64,000 nt of DNA from assembly GCA_003481775.1 (NCBI GenBank), contig QULU01000028.1, forward strand, positions 1 to 64,000, in the 5' to 3' direction. This document shows positions 34,668 to 43,931 of the stretch, piece by piece. Under the pieces are notes generated by a model. That model was not told the origin of the DNA. It saw nothing but the letters and a program-made list of their open reading frames with translations, and searched no databases. This DNA comes from Clostridiaceae bacterium OM02-2AC. Its GTDB lineage: Bacteria; Bacillota_I; Bacilli_A; Erysipelotrichales; Erysipelotrichaceae. Positions within the stretch are counted from its first letter, which is position 1. The number at the start of each line of letters is the position of its first letter. The translations under genes were made by a program, and so were the position numbers.

Positions 34668-37600
34668 ATGGAACTGAAACTGATTGATTTAGTGAAAAAA
34701 ATGGAACAGAACAATCCGGATCTGGAGTATTTTGAACAGGGTACCTTTACCATGAAGCCGGTATATATGAAGAAGTCCAATGTTATCAAAATGGAAATCT
34801 CTCTGCCGAAGCCACTGCCGTTTCAGGTATGGGACGTTTTCTGTATGCGTTTAACAAAGCTGACGCGCTGCAGTGTGGATTTGCATATCACAGCTGAAAA
34901 GGCGGAAGCAGAGCTGCTGGAGGTTTCCAGCTATATCGAACGCTTTGTCTCCCGGCACATGCAGCTGAAAATATTTCATGAATCACTGCCGACCATCAAT
35001 GAACAGAAATATCTTGTCTATCAAATTCTGGATGAACAGGAGCGTGAGCGGGCAATCCAGAATAAGCATTTGCTACAGGAATTTCTGGGACGATGCGGCT
35101 TTCAGCTGGAAATTCATGTCGAGGAAATGAAAAAATCCGCACCGATTCCGACGGTTACGGTGAAAAATGAGACCGCAGCGAAGCCGGTGAAGGTGTATGA
35201 GGAAAAGAAGGGCTATAATTTTAAGCCGAAGGGAAAAAAGGGTCTGGACCAGTATGTGCCGTTTTCCATTCATGATATTACAGAGGAATGCCATGGTATC
35301 CGTATCCATGGGAAAATCTTTGAAACGGAAACACGTACGCTGCGGAACGGACGTGATATTCAGATGCTGTGGATCGGGGATGATGACGATGCCATTATCA
35401 TGAAGCGGTTTGAACGCGGTGCCATCACAAAGGAAGTGCTGGCGGAAATAAAGAACGGAGACTGCGTTGTAGCTTATGGTAAGGCGGAGTATGATGCCTA
35501 TACACGAGAGCTTGTCTTTATGCCGGATGTGATTGAAAAGGTAGCGGAAGTGAAGCGATTGGATGAGGCGCAGGAAAAACGTGTGGAGCTGCATGTGCAT
35601 ACCAAGCTTTCGGAAATGGACGGAGTCTGCAATATTGAGGAATACATCGATCAGGCAAATGCATGGGGGATGGATGCTATCGCGATTACCGATCATCTTG
35701 TCGTACAGGCCTTTCCAAAGGCACAGCACAAGGTGGATGCCATCAATAAGGGCAGAGAAACACCGTTTAAAATGATTTACGGTCTGGAAATGAATATGGT
35801 TGACCCTGCATTGCAGATTGTCCGCAATATCCGTGACATTGAACTGGAAAAGGGGACCTATTGTGTATTTGACCTTGAGACAACCGGCTTATCCAGCCGT
35901 TTTGATCATATTATTGAATTTGGCGGACAGATTGTAAAGGATCGTGCCTGCATAAAGAGTCTGCAGCTGTTTATCAAGCCTCCGGTGGCGCTGAGTGCCT
36001 TTACCACAGAGCTGACCGGTATTACGGAAGAGCATATGAAGAATGCGAAATCGTTTGCGGACAGCATTGATGAAATTCTCGAATTTATCGGAGACAGTAT
36101 TCTGGTAGCACATAATGCGACCTTCGACTATAACTTTCTAAATGATGAACTGGCAAGAATCGGACGTCCGCCAATTATGAATCCCGTGATTGATACACTG
36201 GATCTTGCCCGCAGCATGCAGGCGGATCGTAAGGGCTATCGACTGGGACAGATTGCCCGCTCCTATGGCATCCGATATGATGAGGATGTTGCGCACCGTG
36301 CCGATTATGATGCGGAGGTTCTGGCACAGACCTATATGAATATGCTGAATGATTTAAAGCATATCAAAAACCTGCAGGAGCTTCAGGATATGCAGACAGC
36401 GGAGAGCTTTCGTAAGGTGCGTGTCAAGCATGTGACGATACTGGCGAAAAATATGGCCGGGCTGAAAGAGCTGTTTGAGCTGGTGACGCTTTCGCATACC
36501 CGCTATCTTGCCTACAGCAGCAAAAGTACAAACAATATCGTAGCGGAGCCAAGAATTTTGCGAAGTGAGATTGAAAAGCGGCGTATCAACGGCAATTTGC
36601 TGATCGGCTCCAGCTGTTTAAACGGAGAAGTGTTTGATATGGCACAGACCCGCAACGAACAGACACTGGAGGAGGTTATGCAGTTTTATGATTACATCGA
36701 ACTGCAGCCGCTGGAAAATTACCGCCATCTGGTGGAACGTGATTCCATTTCCAGCATGGACCGGTTAAAGGAAATTCTGACCTCCATCGTAAAGGCAGCG
36801 GATAAGCTGGATAAGCTTCTGGTTGCCAGCGGAGACTGCCACTATGTGCAGCCCGGAGAAAAAATGATTCGTGACATTTATATCTCCTCTCAGGCGATTG
36901 GCGGTGTACGCCATCCTCTCTATATATACAATCAGGAAAAACGGCGTAAATTTAAAGCGCCGGATCAGCACTTCCGCACAACGACGGAGATGCTGAAGGA
37001 GTTTGCGTGGCTGGGAGAGCAGCGTGCCTATGATATGGTTATCAAAAATACCAGACAGATTGCGGATATGATCGGGGAAGTGAAGCCTGTCAAGGATCGC
37101 CTGTATCCGCCGGATATTGAAGGCTCTGACCAGAAGCTTACGGATATCTGTTATGAAAATGCCCATAAAAAATACGGACCAGTGCTTCCTGAAATTGTGG
37201 AAAAGCGTTTGGAAAAGGAGCTAGCAAGTATTATCGGACACGGCTTCTACGTTGTTTACTACATTTCCCATCTGCTGGTGAAAAAGAGTCTGAATGACGG
37301 ATATCTGGTAGGTTCACGTGGCTCGGTCGGCTCCAGCTTTGTTGCGACGATGTCGGAGATTACCGAGGTAAATCCACTCGCACCGCATTATGTATGTCCC
37401 AAGTGCCATTATGTGAAGTTTTATACCGATGGAAGTGTTGCGGATGGCTTTGATCTGCCGGATATCATCTGTCCAAACTGTGGAGAAACCATACGAGGGG
37501 ATGGACACGATATTCCGTTTGAAACCTTCCTTGGCTTTGAAGGGGACAAGGTTCCCGATATTGATTTGAACTTTTCCGGTGATTATCAGCCCAATGCCCA

Positions 37601-39014
37601 TGCCTATACAAAAGAGGTGTTTGGGGACGATCATGTGTATCGTGCAGGAACCATCGGTACCGTTGCGACGCAGACAGCATTCGGATATGTGAAGGGCTAT
37701 GAGGAGGAAATGGGCATTGAGGGCAGTATGCGAAATGCGCAGGTCCTGCATCTGGCGAAGGGCTGTGAGGGTGTGAAGCGTACAACCGGACAGCATCCGG
37801 GCGGTATTATCGTAATTCCGCTGGATCTGGATGTTCATGATTTTACACCGGTACAGTACCCGGCCAACAACCCGTATGCGGAGTGGAAGACAACCCACTT
37901 TGAATTCCACGATATTCATGATAATGTCTTGAAATTTGATATCCTGGGTCATGTTGATCCGACCGCAATGAAAATGCTGGAGCGTATGAGCGGCATCGAT
38001 CCGACTACGATACCGATGAATGACCCGGAAACGATGAGCGTATTCTCCAAGGTTGATGCATTGAAAATCGATACCAGCAAGTCCTGCGGTGAAACCGGTG
38101 CCGCCGGATTACCGGAATTTGGAACGCCGTTTGTGCGTGGTATACTGGAGCTGACACGTCCGACCACCTTTGATGAGCTTCTGAAAATTTCCGGTCTGAG
38201 CCATGGAACCGATGTCTGGCTGGGAAATGCAAAGGATTTGATCGATAACGGCACATGTACCTTGAAGAGTGTGATCGGATGTCGTGATGACATCATGGTG
38301 TATCTGCTGCACAAGGGGCTGCGGCCGAAGCTTGCCTTTACCATCATGGAGAGTGTGCGTAAGGGAAAGGGCTTAAAGGATGAATGGATTCCGGAAATGA
38401 AGGCCAACGGTGTGGAGGACTGGTATATCGATTCCTGTCTGAAAATCAAGTATATGTTCCCGAAGGCACATGCAACGGCTTACGTTATGATGGCGATTCG
38501 TATCGCATGGTTCAAGGTGCATCGCCCACAGGTATATTACTGCATGTTCTTCTCGATTCGCTGTGATGCCTATGATATTGAAACGATGATCAAGGGAGAA
38601 CAGGCAATCCGTCGCAGAATGCAGGAAATCAGCGATATGCTGAAAAATAATGAAACGAAAAAGGATGTTTCCAAAAAGGATAAGGATACCTTCAATACGC
38701 TGGAGCTTGCTCTGGAAATGAATCTGCGGGGTTATTACTTTACCAATATTGATATCATGCGCTCGGCATCCCGTGAATTTATCGTCGATCCGGATAATGC
38801 GAACTATATCATACCGCCGTTTACCAGCATTGACGGACTTGGGGAGAATGTTGCGGATACGGTTGTGGAGGCACGAAAACAGGGAGCCTTCCTGTCCAAG
38901 GAGGATTTGCAGCGGCGTACGGCATTGAGCGGAACACTGGTGAAGAAGATGGAAAGCATGGGGGTTCTGGAGGGAATGCAGGACGAAAATCAAATGTCGT
39001 TATTTTCCTTTTAA
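34668..39014 (+). CDS. polC: DNA polymerase III alpha subunit, PolC type
   Basis: A 1448-residue main replicase of low-GC Gram-positives. Order: N-terminal and OB regions (about 1-300), PHP domain beginning VELHVHTKLSEMDG (about 306), inserted DEDDh proofreading exonuclease with YCVFDLETTGLSS (about 400), rest of PHP, then the polymerase with a four-Cys zinc module (CPKC..CPNC, about 908-945) and catalytic PDIDLNFSGDYQ (about 963). RTTGQHPGG and the SHGTDVW thumb/finger blocks are present. Length is typical (1430-1460). No clear strong promoter is seen, only TATCAT near 34636. Ends with a terminator at 39081. Confidence 0.98.
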   Translation: MELKLIDLVKKMEQNNPDLEYFEQGTFTMKPVYMKKSNVIKMEISLPKPLPFQVWDVFCMRLTKLTRCSVDLHITAEKAEAELLEVSSYIERFVSRHMQLKIFHESLPTINEQKYLVYQILDEQERERAIQNKHLLQEFLGRCGFQLEIHVEEMKKSAPIPTVTVKNETAAKPVKVYEEKKGYNFKPKGKKGLDQYVPFSIHDITEECHGIRIHGKIFETETRTLRNGRDIQMLWIGDDDDAIIMKRFERGAITKEVLAEIKNGDCVVAYGKAEYDAYTRELVFMPDVIEKVAEVKRLDEAQEKRVELHVHTKLSEMDGVCNIEEYIDQANAWGMDAIAITDHLVVQAFPKAQHKVDAINKGRETPFKMIYGLEMNMVDPALQIVRNIRDIELEKGTYCVFDLETTGLSSRFDHIIEFGGQIVKDRACIKSLQLFIKPPVALSAFTTELTGITEEHMKNAKSFADSIDEILEFIGDSILVAHNATFDYNFLNDELARIGRPPIMNPVIDTLDLARSMQADRKGYRLGQIARSYGIRYDEDVAHRADYDAEVLAQTYMNMLNDLKHIKNLQELQDMQTAESFRKVRVKHVTILAKNMAGLKELFELVTLSHTRYLAYSSKSTNNIVAEPRILRSEIEKRRINGNLLIGSSCLNGEVFDMAQTRNEQTLEEVMQFYDYIELQPLENYRHLVERDSISSMDRLKEILTSIVKAADKLDKLLVASGDCHYVQPGEKMIRDIYISSQAIGGVRHPLYIYNQEKRRKFKAPDQHFRTTTEMLKEFAWLGEQRAYDMVIKNTRQIADMIGEVKPVKDRLYPPDIEGSDQKLTDICYENAHKKYGPVLPEIVEKRLEKELASIIGHGFYVVYYISHLLVKKSLNDGYLVGSRGSVGSSFVATMSEITEVNPLAPHYVCPKCHYVKFYTDGSVADGFDLPDIICPNCGETIRGDGHDIPFETFLGFEGDKVPDIDLNFSGDYQPNAHAYTKEVFGDDHVYRAGTIGTVATQTAFGYVKGYEEEMGIEGSMRNAQVLHLAKGCEGVKRTTGQHPGGIIVIPLDLDVHDFTPVQYPANNPYAEWKTTHFEFHDIHDNVLKFDILGHVDPTAMKMLERMSGIDPTTIPMNDPETMSVFSKVDALKIDTSKSCGETGAAGLPEFGTPFVRGILELTRPTTFDELLKISGLSHGTDVWLGNAKDLIDNGTCTLKSVIGCRDDIMVYLLHKGLRPKLAFTIMESVRKGKGLKDEWIPEMKANGVEDWYIDSCLKIKYMFPKAHATAYVMMAIRIAWFKVHRPQVYYCMFFSIRCDAYDIETMIKGEQAIRRRMQEISDMLKNNETKKDVSKKDKDTFNTLELALEMNLRGYYFTNIDIMRSASREFIVDPDNANYIIPPFTSIDGLGENVADTVVEARKQGAFLSKEDLQRRTALSGTLVKKMESMGVLEGMQDENQMSLFSF

Positions 39015-39080
39015 GCGATCGCAGTTTGATGGGTGAAAAGTTGGATGATACAGCGTTTAGGGATATCCCTTGCAGGATGA

Positions 39081-39103
39081 ACAGGCACGATGCCTGTTTT
39101 TCT
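39081..39103 (+). terminator. Terminator of polC
   Basis: ACAGGC-acgat-GCCTGT followed by TTTTTCTT, 66 nt after the stop. Confidence 0.85.
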
Positions 39104-39225
39104 TCGCTTTCAACACTACCTGCCACATCTTTGTACAAGCTGCTTGAAAAGCTGTGGGATGTACAGGGAAACAAACGCAGCGGCTCCACGCGGTATAAGA
39201 ATTGTGTGTGTAAGCAGGAAGTCAT

Positions 39226-39254
39226 TTGTAAAAGAGAAATACGAATGCTATAAT
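39226..39254 (+). promoter_or_regulatory. Promoter of the ClC gene
   Basis: TTGTAA (39226-39231), 17-bp spacer and TATAAT (39249-39254). Confidence 0.75.
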
Positions 39255-39269
39255 TTTAGGGAAAGAAGG

Positions 39270-40853
39270 ATGAGAGTTGTGAAAGAGAGAAAACATGGAA
39301 GTACGCTTCATATTCTGCATAGTGCAGGAAATTTTAAATATGTATTGATTGCAGAAGGGCTTGCGGCCGGTCTTTGTGCCGGGCTGATTGCTGTGCTGTA
39401 TCGTATTGTTCTGGGCTACGCGGAGGATTTTGTTGCGGCGGCGGTTGCCTTTATCCGTACCGACTGGACACATATTGTACTCTGGTTTGCTTTTCTGCTC
39501 GTGCTGGGCTTTCTGGTGGCACAGCTTTTGAAGGCGGAGCCGTTGATTTCCGGTAGTGGGATTCCACAGGTGGAAGGAGAAATCATGTCCTTTATCGATC
39601 AGCAGTGGACACGGGTGCTGCCGGCAAAGGTGATTGGCGGAACGCTGTGTGCCTTCGGCGGCTTGTCTTTGGGGCGGGAAGGACCGAGCATTCAGCTGGG
39701 GGCAATGGCTGGAAAAGCGATTGCAAAGCTGTTTCACCGCGTAAAGATGGAAGAGCGTCTGCTTTTGACCTGCGGTGCTGCGGCAGGTTTGTCTGCGGCA
39801 TTTAATGCACCGCTTGCCGGCGTCATGTTTGCACTGGAGGAAATCCATAAAAATTTTAGTGTGTCGGTATTGATTTCCGTAATGTGTGCGAGTGTGACCG
39901 GAGATTTCCTTTCCCGGAATGTGTTCGGGCTGGCACCGGCGTTTCATTTTGAAGTCGTGCATACCTTTCCCCTCGGCTATTATTGGATGCTGATTCTGTT
40001 GGGAATCGTCTGTGGTCTGTTTGGGGTGCTGTACAATAAATCCACGATGAAAGTGCAGGCATTGTTTGCAAAAAGCGGCTTACAGCAGTATGGAGTGATA
40101 GCTGCTATGCTTTTGTCCGGTGTTCTGGCGCTTTGTCTGCATGATGTTTTGGGCAGTGGTCATGCGATGATTGAAATGCTGAGTGAGGACCCTATCATGC
40201 TGCTTCGCACGTTATTTCTTCTTCTGGCAGTGAAGTTTGCATTTTCCCTTGTCAGCTTCGGTTCCGGAGCACCGGGGGGGATTTTCTTTCCATTGCTCGT
40301 TTTGGGCAGCTTTACCGGAGCGATTTTCGGAAATATCGCTGTTCAGGTGTTTGGCTTCTCTGCCGGCTATATGAATAATATTATCATCATGGCGATGGCA
40401 GGAGCATTTGCCGCAATCGTGCGGGCACCGATTACCGGAATTATTCTGATTGCAGAGATGAGCGGCACATTAACCAATCTCTTGCCGCTGGCCGTTGTAT
40501 CGCTGATCAGCTATTTGTGTGCGAGCTTGCTCAACTGTGAGCCGATCTATGAAAGCCTGCTGCACAATCTTCTTGTGAAAAACGGTGTGAATCTTTCTGC
40601 CTTTCATGGGGAGCGGCATTTGGTGGAGGCTGTTGTGGAGCTGGGAAGTCCGGTTTGTGATCAGGCGATCCGTGATGTGAAGTGGCCGAATAAATGCCTG
40701 TTGATCAGTATTGAACGACAGGGAAAGGAGCTGCTTCCCAAGGGAAGCACCATGCTGCACACAGGAGATAAGCTGATCGCCCTATTGGATGATGAGGATG
40801 CCCCTTATATTCAGCATCAGCTGGAAAAATGCTGCAGCTCAAAGCTGGAATAG
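39270..40853 (+). CDS. ClC-family chloride/proton antiporter with C-terminal TrkA-C domain
   Basis: A 527-residue membrane protein. Selectivity-filter motifs are intact: GSGIPQVEGE (about 87-96), GREGPSIQ with the gating glutamate (about 134-141), and FALEEIHKNF where the internal proton glutamate of antiporters lies. PITGIILIAEMSG and further helices follow. Residues about 455-525 form a TrkA-C-like ligand-sensing domain (VVELGSPVCDQAIRDVKWP...GDKLIALLD). By motif it is an exchanger rather than a channel; fluoride-type ClCs have different filters. The start is ATG 39270 or, with better ribosome spacing, GTG 39279. Confidence 0.92.
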   Translation: MRVVKERKHGSTLHILHSAGNFKYVLIAEGLAAGLCAGLIAVLYRIVLGYAEDFVAAAVAFIRTDWTHIVLWFAFLLVLGFLVAQLLKAEPLISGSGIPQVEGEIMSFIDQQWTRVLPAKVIGGTLCAFGGLSLGREGPSIQLGAMAGKAIAKLFHRVKMEERLLLTCGAAAGLSAAFNAPLAGVMFALEEIHKNFSVSVLISVMCASVTGDFLSRNVFGLAPAFHFEVVHTFPLGYYWMLILLGIVCGLFGVLYNKSTMKVQALFAKSGLQQYGVIAAMLLSGVLALCLHDVLGSGHAMIEMLSEDPIMLLRTLFLLLAVKFAFSLVSFGSGAPGGIFFPLLVLGSFTGAIFGNIAVQVFGFSAGYMNNIIIMAMAGAFAAIVRAPITGIILIAEMSGTLTNLLPLAVVSLISYLCASLLNCEPIYESLLHNLLVKNGVNLSAFHGERHLVEAVVELGSPVCDQAIRDVKWPNKCLLISIERQGKELLPKGSTMLHTGDKLIALLDDEDAPYIQHQLEKCCSSKLE

Positions 40854-41004
40854 AACAGCAGGAAAACGACATGGCAGAGCTATGGAAAGGGAAACGCGAA
40901 AAATCATACCGCTTGATCTTCTTGCGAGAGAAACGGATGCGCGGATACGCTGCAGAGGCTGGCTACCAGTCTGCAGGCAGTGACAGGGGAGAATGGAGAT
41001 ATGT

Positions 41005-42051
41005 ATGAAGCTGGTTTATAAAAATCTTACGATCTGTAGTAAAGCGGAAGGAAGCATTCCCGTATGGGACAGTGCGCATGCCCCGCAGCTGCAGGAGCAA
41101 CAGATGCACAACATGCTGCAGCTGTATTTGCTGCTGGATACAATTTATGCCGGATATATGCAGGTAACGCTGCTTACAGCGCATACCGTTTCCATCACGA
41201 TGAAGCTTGCGAATACCGGAAAGAATTTCGCACAGCTGCAGCGACAGTATCTGCTTATGCTGCTGTTTTATGTGCTGTATCGCTGGGATATCGCGCAGGT
41301 AGTTATGGAGGTGGATGGCAAAGACCGGCAGCTGCAGGAAAATCTTGTTCAGCTGGGCTTTTCAAGCGTTGGGCAAGCGCAGAAGCATCCCGCCATGGCA
41401 AAGACCTCTTTGCTGTACCAGTTACAAGCGTCTGATTTCAATAGAAAGGAAAATCTGGATGCTGAGGAATTGCAAAAGCTTTCTCTGGAACAGCTCTGGG
41501 AACTGTTTCCTATTGTCATACGGCCGCATAATGAGCAATATGCGGCATGGTATGATGCACAGCGCCTTCACCTTCAGGAGCTGCTGAAAGCCTCCATTGT
41601 ACGAATTTCCCATATCGGGAGTACGGCGGTGAAAGGACTGGAAGCAAAGCCCTGTGTGGATATTCTGCTGGAAACGGATACCCGCCACCCGCAGGAGCTG
41701 ATCAAAAGGCTTACGCAGGACGGCTGGATTTTGATGTCGAGAAAACAAGAGGAGCAGGGGGATATCCTATGCTTCAACAAGGGCTACACGGCACTTGGAT
41801 TTGCGCAAAAGGTATATCATTTGCATGTGCGCTACCCTGCAGCATGGGGAGAGCTTTACTTCTGTGATTATCTGCGTGCACATGATGAGGCTTGCCGGGA
41901 ATATGCGGCCTTGAAAAAAGAACTGGCACAGACCTATCGCAAAGACCGAGATGCTTATACACACGCAAAGACACAATTTATCGAAGAAATGACAAAGCGT
42001 GCCCGCAGGGAGCTTTCAGATAAATTCAGCATTGCTGCAGAAAACAAATAG
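41005..42051 (+). CDS. Two-domain protein: GNAT-like N-terminus fused to GrpB/UPF0157 domain
   Basis: A 348-residue protein. The C-terminal half (about 165-335) is a clear GrpB/UPF0157 nucleotidyltransferase-fold domain: IRPHNEQYAAWYDAQRLHLQELL, ISHIGSTAVKGLEAKPCVDILLE, and the YTLHVRYP-like VYHLHVRYP. The N-terminal half (1 to about 145) has an acetyltransferase-like end (MEVDGKDRQLQENLVQLGFSSVG), weakly GNAT. GrpB proteins have no firmly established role. Both ATG 40993 and 41005 are possible; 41005 has GGAG at 6 nt. It stands alone between clc and mraZ. Confidence 0.7.
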   Translation: MKLVYKNLTICSKAEGSIPVWDSAHAPQLQEQQMHNMLQLYLLLDTIYAGYMQVTLLTAHTVSITMKLANTGKNFAQLQRQYLLMLLFYVLYRWDIAQVVMEVDGKDRQLQENLVQLGFSSVGQAQKHPAMAKTSLLYQLQASDFNRKENLDAEELQKLSLEQLWELFPIVIRPHNEQYAAWYDAQRLHLQELLKASIVRISHIGSTAVKGLEAKPCVDILLETDTRHPQELIKRLTQDGWILMSRKQEEQGDILCFNKGYTALGFAQKVYHLHVRYPAAWGELYFCDYLRAHDEACREYAALKKELAQTYRKDRDAYTHAKTQFIEEMTKRARRELSDKFSIAAENK

Positions 42052-42160
42052 AACATGCGGGATTATGGTTCATTTTTTCTATATACGTCACATAACTGGA
42101 AAATTAAGGAAAATCCGTCGAAACCGGCAGGATAAAATCCTTAATTTTTTTAATTCTTTA

Positions 42161-42225
42161 TGTACAAAACCATAGTCAGAGGGTATAATGGTGGTATAAA
42201 GTAGCAGAAAGTGGTAGATAGTGGA
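42161..42225 (+). promoter_or_regulatory. mraZ promoter with MraZ-box repeats
   Basis: TGTACA (42161-42166), 17-bp spacer and TATAAT (42184-42189), followed by direct repeats on a 10-bp period: GTGGT (42191), GTAGC (42201), GTGGT (42211), GTGGA (42221). Known MraZ binding sites are GTGG-type repeats with 5-bp gaps just upstream of mraZ, so autoregulation of the cluster is expected. Confidence 0.8.
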
Positions 42226-42235
42226 GGTGAATGAC

Positions 42236-42667
42236 ATGTTCATGGGTGAATACGCACATAATATTGATAAAAAAGGGCGTATCATCATTCCTGCAAAGTT
42301 TCGTGAGGAGCTGGGAGATCATGTCATCATCACACGCGGGCTGGACGGCTGTCTGGCTGTTTACACAAAAGAGCAGTGGGAGACCATCTATGAGCAGCTG
42401 ATGAAGCTGCCTTCGACGAAGAAGGATGCCCGTATGTTTGTCCGAATGATGACAAGCAAAGCCGCTGAATGTGAAATTGACGCCCAGGGTCGTGTACTGA
42501 TTCCCTCTCCCCTTGTGAAGCTGGCAGAGCTTGTGAAGGAATGCATGGTAATCGGTGCTGCCAATCATGTGGAAATCTGGTCCAGAGAACGCTGGGAGCC
42601 GGTGGATGAGGAAGCAAACGACGCCTTTGAGGACATAGCCGAGAGCTTGACGGAGTTTATGATATGA
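42236..42667 (+). CDS. mraZ: Transcriptional regulator MraZ
   Basis: A 143-residue protein with two SpoVT/AbrB-like beta domains (about 5-48 and 77-122), each with the DxxGRxxIP pattern: DKKGRIIIPAKFR and DAQGRVLIPSPL. It binds the GTGG repeats upstream and controls the division/cell-wall cluster; RsmH counteracts it in some bacteria. The start at ATG 42236 follows GGAGGTG by 6 nt. Its TGA overlaps the ATG of rsmH. Confidence 0.96.
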   Translation: MFMGEYAHNIDKKGRIIIPAKFREELGDHVIITRGLDGCLAVYTKEQWETIYEQLMKLPSTKKDARMFVRMMTSKAAECEIDAQGRVLIPSPLVKLAELVKECMVIGAANHVEIWSRERWEPVDEEANDAFEDIAESLTEFMI

Positions 42668-43599
42668 TGAAACACTACAGCGTATTACTGCAGGAGAGCA
42701 TTGACAATCTGGCAATCCATAGCGATGGAATCTACGTGGACGGTACGCTGGGACGAGGCGGTCACAGCGCGGAAATTCTCGCACGGATACCGCAGGGACA
42801 TTTATATGCCTTTGACCGTGATGCCTCTGCTATCGAGGAATCCAGAGCACGGCTTGCGCAAATTGGCGATAATGTGACCCTGATACATAGCAATTTTTCA
42901 AATCTGAAGAGTGAATTAACAGCACGCGGCGTTACAGGCATCGATGGTATGGTTCTGGATCTGGGCGTATCTTCACCGCAGTTTGATGAAGCACAGCGCG
43001 GTTTCAGCTACCGCTTTGATGCACCACTGGATATGCGTATGGACCAGAGTCAAAGGCTCAGTGCCTATCAGGTGGTGAACGAGTGGGAATACCAGGAGCT
43101 TGTACGCATCTTTTTTCAGTTTGGTGAGGAGAGCTTTGCGAAGCAGATTGCCAGAAAAATTGAAAAAGCAAGAGAAGTAAAACCGATTGAGACAACCTTT
43201 GCACTGGTGGATGTTATCAAATCCGCATTGCCTGCAAAGGTGCTGAATAAGAAGGGACATCCGGCCAAAAAGGTGTTTCAGGCAATTCGTATTGCCGTAA
43301 ACGATGAGCTGGGGGAGCTGCAGCTGGTGCTGCGTGATGCATTACAGCTTCTTCATGTAGGAGGAAGGCTATGTGTCATCAGCTTTCAGTCGCTGGAGGA
43401 TCGTATCGTAAAGGATACCTTTGCCTCCTGCAGCAAACCAAAGCAATATGATAAGCGGATTCCGATCCTGCCGCAGGATATGGAAGCTGCACCGTACCGG
43501 CTGCTAAATAAAAAGCCGATAACTGCTACGGAAGAGGAGCTGAGGGAAAACATGCGCTCTCATTCCGCAAAGCTAAGATGTATAGAAAGGATCAGGTGA
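42664..43599 (+). CDS. rsmH: 16S rRNA (cytosine-1402-N4)-methyltransferase RsmH
   Basis: A 311-residue SAM-dependent enzyme (former MraW). Motifs: HYSVLLQESIDNL, DGTLGRGGHSAEIL (SAM site, about 27-40), DLGVSSPQFDEAQRGFSYRFDAPLDMRMD (about 100-128), FQAIRIAVNDELGEL and ISFQSLEDRIVK. Length is typical. It is translationally coupled to mraZ by an ATGA overlap and overlaps the ftsL start by 1 nt. Confidence 0.98.
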   Translation: MMKHYSVLLQESIDNLAIHSDGIYVDGTLGRGGHSAEILARIPQGHLYAFDRDASAIEESRARLAQIGDNVTLIHSNFSNLKSELTARGVTGIDGMVLDLGVSSPQFDEAQRGFSYRFDAPLDMRMDQSQRLSAYQVVNEWEYQELVRIFFQFGEESFAKQIARKIEKAREVKPIETTFALVDVIKSALPAKVLNKKGHPAKKVFQAIRIAVNDELGELQLVLRDALQLLHVGGRLCVISFQSLEDRIVKDTFASCSKPKQYDKRIPILPQDMEAAPYRLLNKKPITATEEELRENMRSHSAKLRCIERIR

Positions 43600-43916
43600 T
43601 GAACATGGCGAAGGCGAAAATAGTAAAAAGAAAAAGAAGACTGCGTATCGAAGGACTTGCGACACTGCTTTTAACGCTGTCAATCTTCGGATACTTCGGT
43701 GCCAAGTTTGCACTGAAATCCTATAATATAACACTTCAGCTGAAGGCTCAGGAAAGCGAGCAGAAGGCAAACACATTAAAAGAGGACGTGGCAAATCTGG
43801 AAGCGGATATTACAAAGCTGGAGGATCGAGATCGCGTACTTGGAATGGCTGAAAAAGAGGGGATCAAAACGAATCAGGACAACGTTGTTGTGGTAGATAA
43901 AGACGAAAAGAAATAA
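43599..43916 (+). CDS. ftsL: Cell division protein FtsL-like
   Basis: A 105-residue bitopic protein: basic cytoplasmic N-terminus (KIVKRKRRLRIEG), one membrane helix (about 21-39) and an extracytoplasmic coiled coil (about 45-85) ending in VLGMAEKEGIK, an FtsL/DivIC-type pattern. Assignment rests on topology and position between rsmH and the PBP genes, as primary sequence in this family is poorly conserved. It would join the FtsB/DivIC-FtsQ/DivIB complex. Start ATG 43599 or 43605. Confidence 0.82.
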   Translation: MNMAKAKIVKRKRRLRIEGLATLLLTLSIFGYFGAKFALKSYNITLQLKAQESEQKANTLKEDVANLEADITKLEDRDRVLGMAEKEGIKTNQDNVVVVDKDEKK

Positions 43917-43931
43917 CAAAGGCGTGATGAT

